Assembly (NCBI GenBank): GCA_023266715.1
Contig: JAHFPK010000099.1
Span: 1 to 9,032 of the forward strand
Direction of reading: 5' to 3'
Length of the DNA: 9,032 bases
From: Hyphomicrobiales bacterium
GTDB taxonomy: Bacteria; Pseudomonadota; Alphaproteobacteria; Rhizobiales; Aestuariivirgaceae
The position numbers and the translations under genes were made by a program. This document shows, one piece after another, positions 5,396 to 9,032 of this stretch. Below the pieces are notes generated by a model. That model was not told where the DNA came from and made no database searches. It saw only the letters and a list, made by a program, of their open reading frames with translations. The first letter of the stretch is position 1. Every line of letters starts with the position of its first letter.

Positions 5396-5908
5396 TTAAT
5401 GGGCTGCCAGGTCCATTTGGCGCCTGAACGCAAAACTGGATGTGCGACGGTTTATCCCGGCAACCCTGTCATTGACTGTTTGAACCAGCGAGTTCGGCCC
5501 GGTGCGCTCGAGGACCATTTGGGCGGTGCGATCGCCATTCACCAGCCCGCCCCATTTTATGGTCATGATCAACCGGTCGCCCTGAAGGATTCCTTCAAGC
5601 TTTGCGGGGCCGGTTTTCGATCCGGTATAGGTGCCAATATACCTGTTTCCACCGGCATTTTTGAGTGTCAGCCCTAACGGCTGGCTAAAAACGAGCATGC
5701 CACAGCTGCCTTTCATTGCGATCTGAGTTCCGGCTCCGGAAACGGCAAGGCGGCAATCGGCCGACACCTCGCCAAACCTGGCCAGATAGGCCCGGCCCGA
5801 ACCGGACCAGCTTCCGGGAAGACCGTTAAAAAAGGAATTTGGAGCGGCGTAGGCCGTCGAAATTGAGATTGCGCCCAGAAGTGCGGTAACGGCAAAAATG
5901 CGTTGCAT
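5396..5908 (-). CDS. Small exported protein, function unknown
   Basis: A 170-residue protein with a clear Sec signal peptide (MQRIFAVTALLGAISISTAYA, about 1-21). The mature part is small and beta-rich: LPGSWSGSGRAYL, CRLAVSGAGTQIAMKGSCGMLVFSQPLGLTL, NRYIGTYTGSKTGPAKLEGILQGDRLIMTIKWGGLVNGDRTAQMVLERTG. Two Cys (in ADCRLAV and KGSCGML) may form a disulfide. The pattern GxWSGxGxAYL...GxLxGDxLxMTIKW recalls a small lipocalin-like barrel and conserved rhizobial exported proteins, but I cannot name the family. The ATG at 5908 is preferred: it gives the signal peptide, has AGGA upstream, and lies about 26 nt after the predicted EcfG start point. The ATG at 5932 would leave almost no leader. Confidence 0.8.
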   Translation of the reverse strand: MQRIFAVTALLGAISISTAYAAPNSFFNGLPGSWSGSGRAYLARFGEVSADCRLAVSGAGTQIAMKGSCGMLVFSQPLGLTLKNAGGNRYIGTYTGSKTGPAKLEGILQGDRLIMTIKWGGLVNGDRTAQMVLERTGPNSLVQTVNDRVAGINRRTSSFAFRRQMDLAAH

Positions 5909-5940
5909 CGGGGATATTCCTAAAGATGCCATCTGACCTC

Positions 5941-5965
5941 AACGGGCTGCGAGCCCAATAGTTCC
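5941..5965 (-). promoter_or_regulatory. EcfG-type general stress promoter
   Basis: Minus-strand GGAAC (5965-5961), a 16-bp spacer, then CGTT (5944-5941), an exact EcfG-consensus match. It lies just upstream of the small exported protein gene and supports the start at 5908. Confidence 0.78.
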
Positions 5966-6092
5966 GTAGTTTGCGGGCAAAAATGCGGAAATCCTTGGAC
6001 AATCAGCCATAATTTGCGCCATAGCTGGAAAAAACCGCCCGCACAGTTAACTTTTGCAGCAGCCCGCCCCTATTATTTCCAGGAATTCCCGC

Positions 6093-6797
6093 ATGCTCGA
6101 TCCTTCCACCTTTCCCATCATGCGGAAATGGCCGCCAAAATTTCCCGACCGGATTCAGCTCTATTCTTTGCCGACCCCCAATGGCGTCAAGGTTTCCATC
6201 ATGCTTGAGGAGACCGGGCTCGCCTATGAGCCGCATCGCGTTTCGTTTTCAACCAACGATCACAAGACGCCGGAATTCGAATCTCTCAGCCCGCATATGA
6301 AGATCCCGGCCATCATCGATCCCAATGGCCCGAACGGCGGGCCATTGCCCCTGTTCGAGTCCGGCGCCATTCTTCTTTATCTCGCCGAAAAGAGCGGCCA
6401 GCTGCTTCCCAATGACAAGGCGGCCCGCTTCGAGGCAATCCAATGGCTCATGTTCCAGATGGGCTTCATCGGGCCGATGTTCGGCCAGGTCGGCTATTTC
6501 CACAAGTTCGACGGCCGCGCCTTCGAGGACAAGCGCCCGCTTGAACATTATGTGGATGAATCGAAACGCCTGCTCGGCGTGATAGATCGCAGGCTTCAAG
6601 GCTGCGCCTGGATGATGGGCGATGAATATACGCTCGTCGACATTTCGATATTTCCCTGGGTGCGCAACCTGATCGGTTATTATGGAGCAGGAGAGCTGGT
6701 GGGGATAAATGATTTCAGCAATGTCACACGCGTGCTTGAAAAATTCCGGGCGCGCCCCGCCGTGGCGCGGGGGCTTCGTATTCCGGCTGAGAACTAG
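6093..6797 (+). CDS. Glutathione S-transferase family protein, YghU/YfcG-like
   Basis: A 234-residue cytosolic GST-fold enzyme of the Ure2p-like, Nu-class type (YghU/YfcG), whose members act mostly as glutathione-dependent disulfide or peroxide reductases. The thioredoxin-fold N-terminus has the signature YSLPTPNGVKVSIMLEETGL (24-43, with the TPNG motif near the active site), the cis-proline segment KIPAI (P72) and the glutathione-binding ES pair (89-90). The helical domain follows (about 110-230), with EYTLVDISIFPWV as the conserved N-cap region. The ATG at 6093 is chosen because AGGA lies 8 bp upstream and MLDPSTFPIMRKWPP is the usual rhizobial N-terminus. No clear promoter was found. A relic matching its 3' end lies at 7054-7098. 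Confidence 0.92.
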   Translation: MLDPSTFPIMRKWPPKFPDRIQLYSLPTPNGVKVSIMLEETGLAYEPHRVSFSTNDHKTPEFESLSPHMKIPAIIDPNGPNGGPLPLFESGAILLYLAEKSGQLLPNDKAARFEAIQWLMFQMGFIGPMFGQVGYFHKFDGRAFEDKRPLEHYVDESKRLLGVIDRRLQGCAWMMGDEYTLVDISIFPWVRNLIGYYGAGELVGINDFSNVTRVLEKFRARPAVARGLRIPAEN

Positions 6798-6930
6798 GCT
6801 TGTACATTTCTGCGAAGCTAGCGCTTCGCTGGGATGAGGACCCTTTGCGAAACAAAATTCTGGCGCCAGCAGCTAGTGCAAAGGGCGGTCCTATGTATCA
6901 AACACACAAAGACCGCCTGACACAAAAACG

Positions 6931-6980
6931 GCTATGGTCCTAGGTGTGCAGGGGCGGGGCGATTCCTCCAGGACCATAGC
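6931..6980. repeat. Perfect 11-bp inverted repeat hairpin
   Basis: GCTATGGTCCT (6931-6941) and AGGACCATAGC (6970-6980) pair perfectly around a 28-base G-rich loop. No T-tract follows on either strand. A GGTCCTA sequence at 6888-6894 echoes the left arm. It could be a small mobile palindrome, an RNA hairpin or a binding site; the sequence alone does not decide. Confidence 0.6.
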
Positions 6981-7053
6981 TCTTAGTTGTGGGCTGATGT
7001 TGGACGCACAGCCCTCGCCAACAACACGGCAGCAGGCAAATAGTTCCATGGTG

Positions 7054-7098
7054 GAATCCCCCGCGGCGCGGGGGCTCTGCATTCCGGCCGAACGCTAG
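7054..7098 (+). pseudogene. Relic of a second GST gene 3' end
   Basis: In frame, this stretch reads ESPAARGLCIPAER followed by TAG, against RPAVARGLRIPAEN plus TAG at the end of the intact GST gene (6756-6797). The DNA beyond the stop is also similar in both places, through about 6862 and 7173, with the second copy about 8 bp longer. The rest of the gene is absent. The likely origin is a tandem duplication of the GST gene or its end, followed by deletion and drift. Confidence 0.6.
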
Positions 7099-7204
7099 GC
7101 CGGCGGGCGCGTATGCTTCTACGAAGCTAGAGCTCCGCTGGGATGGGGCCCCTTTGCCAAACAAAATTCGGCCGGGGCAACAAGTTGGCCTCCGACGGCC
7201 ATTG

Positions 7205-7795
7205 TCAGTTGACGATGACCTTGGCTCCAATATTTACGCGCGCGTAGAGATCAATCACATCATCGTTCGTAAGCCGGATGCATCCTGATGAAACCGAGTG
7301 CCCAATTGTGTCTGGAAAGAGCGTACCATGTATGCGGTACTCGGTATTTCCCAGGTAAAGGGCGCGTGCACCCAGCGGACTTTCCGGGCCACCTTCTATC
7401 ATCTCCGGCAGCTCCGGCTCGCGCTCCCGCATTTCTTTAGGCGGGCGCCAGGCCGGCCACTCAGCCTTGCGGGTCACTCGTTCTTCCCCCTGCCAGGAAA
7501 ATCCCTCGCGTCCGACGCCGATCCCATACCGCAATGCCTTGCCGCTACCGAGCACAAGATAGAGATATTTCTTGTGGGTCTCGATGACTATTGTGCCCGG
7601 GGACTCGGACGTCTTGTAATTTACTTCTTTTTTCCTGAATCGGGGATTTGGAGTTGCCGACTGTTGGCCGCTCGTCCAGTTTGTTTTGTAGCTGGCCTCC
7701 GGATTCAAACTTTTTTCCGCTGTGGCGACGCCAGCGGAAATGCCGAGAACTGCGAACATTGTGAGGCTTGCAAGAAAAATTGCGATTGGCCGCAT
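7205..7795 (-). CDS. L,D-transpeptidase (YkuD domain), periplasmic
   Basis: A 196-residue exported ErfK/YbiS-type L,D-transpeptidase. Such enzymes form 3-3 peptidoglycan cross-links or attach outer-membrane proteins to peptidoglycan. The signal peptide is about 1-26 (IAIFLASLTMFAVLGISAGVATA). A short linker leads to the YkuD domain (about 67-196), which starts GTIVIETHKKYLYLVLGSGKALRYGIGVGREGF. The catalytic motif is complete: HGT at 156-158 and SSGCIR at 169-174, with nucleophile C172. The ATG at 7795 is chosen for the signal peptide; a TTG at 7828 would add eleven residues. It lies 105 bp downstream of the VOC gene on the same strand and could be partly cotranscribed with it. I see no EcfG site directly before it. 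Confidence 0.93.
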   Translation of the reverse strand: MRPIAIFLASLTMFAVLGISAGVATAEKSLNPEASYKTNWTSGQQSATPNPRFRKKEVNYKTSESPGTIVIETHKKYLYLVLGSGKALRYGIGVGREGFSWQGEERVTRKAEWPAWRPPKEMREREPELPEMIEGGPESPLGARALYLGNTEYRIHGTLFPDTIGHSVSSGCIRLTNDDVIDLYARVNIGAKVIVN

Positions 7796-7900
7796 TTGGA
7801 GCTGCTTCCCTTGAAGTACGACAGCCAATAATTCGCCTTTCGCGAGAGCTGCGTCAAGTCATCATGGGTGAGGAAGTTGCCAGTCTGCAAAAGTGTTGAT

Positions 7901-8335
7901 TCACTTTTCTTGTATGACTGCCAAAATGTGATCAGCGGGATCTTTGAACCAGGCTATGGCTTTGGGGCCCATTCCGCCACCCTCATTCCGCACAATGCCT
8001 TTCGCATCGGTTTTCATGTCAGGCAGATCATAGTGCTCCATTTTGACGCCGCGCATCCCAAGCAGATGGACAGCCTCATCAATATCGTCCACCAGAAAAT
8101 TGAGGACGGTATGCTCCGGCGCGTGATAGTCGGTTGAAGGGTAGACAAAGACCGGGATGCCCCCACCGGCGAGATGCAGCTCTATCCCCTCGGGAATTTC
8201 ATTGACGTCGAGACCAAGTGTCTCGGAATAGAACTTCTTTGCCTTCTTTATGTCATCGACGGAGAAACTGCTGAAGGCCCTGGTGCCTTTAAACATCAGG
8301 CCTTCATTTCCCAATGTATCCGCTGCTTTAGTCAT
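7901..8335 (-). CDS. VOC superfamily (glyoxalase/bleomycin-resistance-like) protein
   Basis: A 144-residue protein with one vicinal-oxygen-chelate fold of two beta-alpha-beta-beta-beta units. The first unit is AFSSFSVDDIKKAKKFYSETLGLDVNEIPEGIELHLAGGGIPVFVYPS, the second TVLNFLVDDIDEAVHLLGMRGVKMEHYD...IAWFKDPADHILAVIQEK. Candidate metal ligands include H in ELHLAG, H in EHTVLNF and the acidic end of the second unit; the substrate is unknown. The ATG at 8335 gives the longest form. The ATG at 8296 (MFKGTRAFSSF), with AAGG just upstream, fits the usual VOC N-terminus and is a serious alternative. An exact EcfG promoter lies about 80 bp upstream. The stop codon lies in a weak AAAAGTG/CACTTTT hairpin (7889-7908). 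Confidence 0.88.
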   Translation of the reverse strand: MTKAADTLGNEGLMFKGTRAFSSFSVDDIKKAKKFYSETLGLDVNEIPEGIELHLAGGGIPVFVYPSTDYHAPEHTVLNFLVDDIDEAVHLLGMRGVKMEHYDLPDMKTDAKGIVRNEGGGMGPKAIAWFKDPADHILAVIQEK

Positions 8336-8413
8336 CGCTTGCAGGTTTCCGCAACATCGAACGTTTTACCTTTGCCATGTTGTCAGGCTCCTTTTCCGAC
8401 AGGTGATCCGCAT

Positions 8414-8439
8414 AACGCCGCAGCCGGGTCGCGGGTTCC
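8414..8439 (-). promoter_or_regulatory. EcfG-type promoter of the VOC gene
   Basis: Minus-strand GGAAC (8439-8435), a 17-bp spacer, then CGTT (8417-8414). It is an exact consensus match facing the VOC gene, with a predicted leader of about 70 nt to the start at 8335. Confidence 0.78.
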
Positions 8440-8458
8440 CCTTTTTCCGGCGATAAAT

Positions 8459-8483
8459 GGAACAAATGCCCGGCCCGCGCGTT
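8459..8483 (+). promoter_or_regulatory. EcfG-type promoter of the glsB-like gene
   Basis: GGAAC (8459-8463), a 16-bp spacer, then CGTT (8480-8483), an exact consensus match facing the GlsB/YeaQ/YmgE gene. It is back to back with the minus-strand site 8414-8439, with 19 bp between the two GGAAC boxes. Confidence 0.8.
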
Positions 8484-8538
8484 CACGCGGAGGCTTTTCT
8501 ATTGTGCAGCAAATTATCGCGAAAATTGGGAGAATAAA

Positions 8539-8811
8539 ATGTCAAACGAAAGTCTCATCGTCATACTGGTGGTTGGTCTCATTGCCGGATGGCTTGCCGG
8601 CCAAATCGTCAGAGGCACCGGATTTGGGGTCATTTGGGATCTCATCATTGGAATCGTCGGCGCTTTTATCGGGCACTGGCTGCTGCCCCGCCTCGGCATC
8701 CATCTCGGCACTGGGCTTCTTTCGGCAATCGTCAATGCCACCATCGGCGCCATGATCCTCTTGCTGATCATTGGTGAGGCTCAAAGGGGCAGATGGAGGC
8801 GACGCTGGTAA
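8539..8811 (+). CDS. GlsB/YeaQ/YmgE family stress-response membrane protein
   Basis: A 90-residue, very hydrophobic inner-membrane protein of the transglycosylase-associated family (PF04226), often induced by stress. Three membrane segments are visible: LIVILVVGLIAGWLAGQIV (about 5-23), FGVIWDLIIGIVGAFIGHWLL (29-49) and LLSAIVNATIGAMILLLIIG (60-79). The first two carry the family Gly spacing (GxxAGWLAG, GxxGAFIG). It ends in an Arg-rich cytoplasmic tail, RGRWRRRW. GGGAG (8528-8532) is 6 bp before the ATG. The molecular function is unknown; the EcfG site upstream agrees with a stress role. Confidence 0.92.
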   Translation: MSNESLIVILVVGLIAGWLAGQIVRGTGFGVIWDLIIGIVGAFIGHWLLPRLGIHLGTGLLSAIVNATIGAMILLLIIGEAQRGRWRRRW

Positions 8812-8820
8812 CATCCCCAC

Positions 8821-8842
8821 CATTTCCGTCACATTTCCGTCA
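8821..8842. repeat. Perfect 11-bp tandem repeat
   Basis: CATTTCCGTCA occurs twice head to tail, 9 bp after the glsB-like stop codon. No hairpin or T-run goes with it. From here to the window end (8843-9032) I see no gene; a short ATTTCA/TGAAAT inverted repeat lies near 8884-8906. Confidence 0.6.
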
Positions 8843-9032
8843 TCCCGACGAAACGCTATCAGATGCACATGTCTATTTGAGTCATTTCAATGAGTTAACT
8901 GAAATAATTGGAATATCAGTCGTTTTTCTTGCGCAAACGTAGTCCAAAAAGCCACTGCACGTGCCTGCTAAGTTGCTGATCTAGAGTCATTTTTTAGCGC
9001 CAAAAAGATATGTGAATACGATAGCCCTGAGA

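Larger units (their letters stand above)
6798..7204. other. Repeat-rich intergenic region between convergent genes
   Basis: No intact gene is seen. It holds the hairpin GCGAAGC-TAGC-GCTTCGC (6812-6829), a possible weak terminator for the GST gene without a T-run. A larger hairpin follows: CCCTTTGC 6841-6848 with GCAAAGGG 6878-6885, with the palindrome CTGGCGCCAG 6860-6869 inside. Then come GGCGGTC/GACCGCC (6884-6890 / 6911-6917), an 11-bp inverted repeat (6931-6980) and a second copy of the GST gene end plus its downstream DNA (7054-7173). The downstream parts align from GGGAT at 6831 and 7140 through CCTTTGCnAAACAAAATTC. Confidence 0.6.

Noticed and set aside
5365..5397. Intrinsic terminator: palindrome GCGAAGCTTCGC and a T8 run on the plus strand
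   Set aside because: The T-run follows on the plus strand, where no gene ends; for the minus-strand gene the hairpin lacks a following U-run.
7298..7831. 177-codon plus-strand open frame opposite the L,D-transpeptidase
   Set aside because: The minus strand encodes a complete YkuD domain with all catalytic motifs.
8843..9032. Search for a tRNA or small gene at the right end
   Set aside because: No cloverleaf, ribosome site with open frame, or other convincing signal was found.

Overview
The window looks like a chromosomal segment of an alphaproteobacterium, most likely of the order Hyphomicrobiales (Rhizobiales). The evidence is a DUF1127 small protein, a rhizobial-type YghU-like glutathione transferase, palindromic CCCTCATCCG/CCTTCTCCC intergenic repeats, and four exact matches to the alphaproteobacterial EcfG promoter (GGAAC-N16/17-CGTT). 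The species cannot be named from the sequence.

Layout, left to right. Bases 1-433 hold no convincing gene. A LysR-type regulator (434-1324, -) and a 74-residue DUF1127 protein (1467-1691, +) diverge from a short intergenic region with a perfect 25-bp palindrome next to the lysR start codon. A DUF1989 protein (carboxyguanidine deiminase-like family, 1746-2360, -) follows. An IS110-family element (2477-3632) lies next, inserted in one arm of an intergenic palindromic repeat. A secreted, Trp/Tyr-rich DUF6600-like protein with a Lys-rich repeat tail (3930-5165, -) and a small exported protein (5396-5908, -) come after it. The rest is a glutathione transferase (6093-6797, +), a 400-bp repeat-rich intergenic region with a relic of a second GST 3' end, an L,D-transpeptidase (7205-7795, -), a VOC/glyoxalase protein (7901-8335, -) and a GlsB/YeaQ/YmgE membrane protein (8539-8811, +).

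The most interesting item is the IS110 element. Its 177-bp upstream non-coding end folds by hand into a bridge RNA of the IS621 plan: a 5' stem-loop and two internal-loop domains. All four guides can be matched. The second domain carries ACAGTCGC (same as the right end of the element) and ACAAG (complement of the left end). The first carries CCACCT (same as the left flank) and GGAGAAG (complement of the right flank). All four meet at a CT core present at both ends. These matches define the element to the base, show that it targets the local palindromic repeat, and predict that the circular form joins a -35 (TTGACT) from the right end to a -10 (TAACTT) from the left end at exactly 17 bp.

The second theme is general stress response. 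The DUF6600 gene, the small exported protein, the VOC gene and the glsB-like gene each have an exact EcfG-type promoter upstream, and the last two are a back-to-back divergent pair. With the L,D-transpeptidase and GST, the right half reads as a cell-envelope and stress cluster, probably controlled in part by PhyR-NepR-EcfG.
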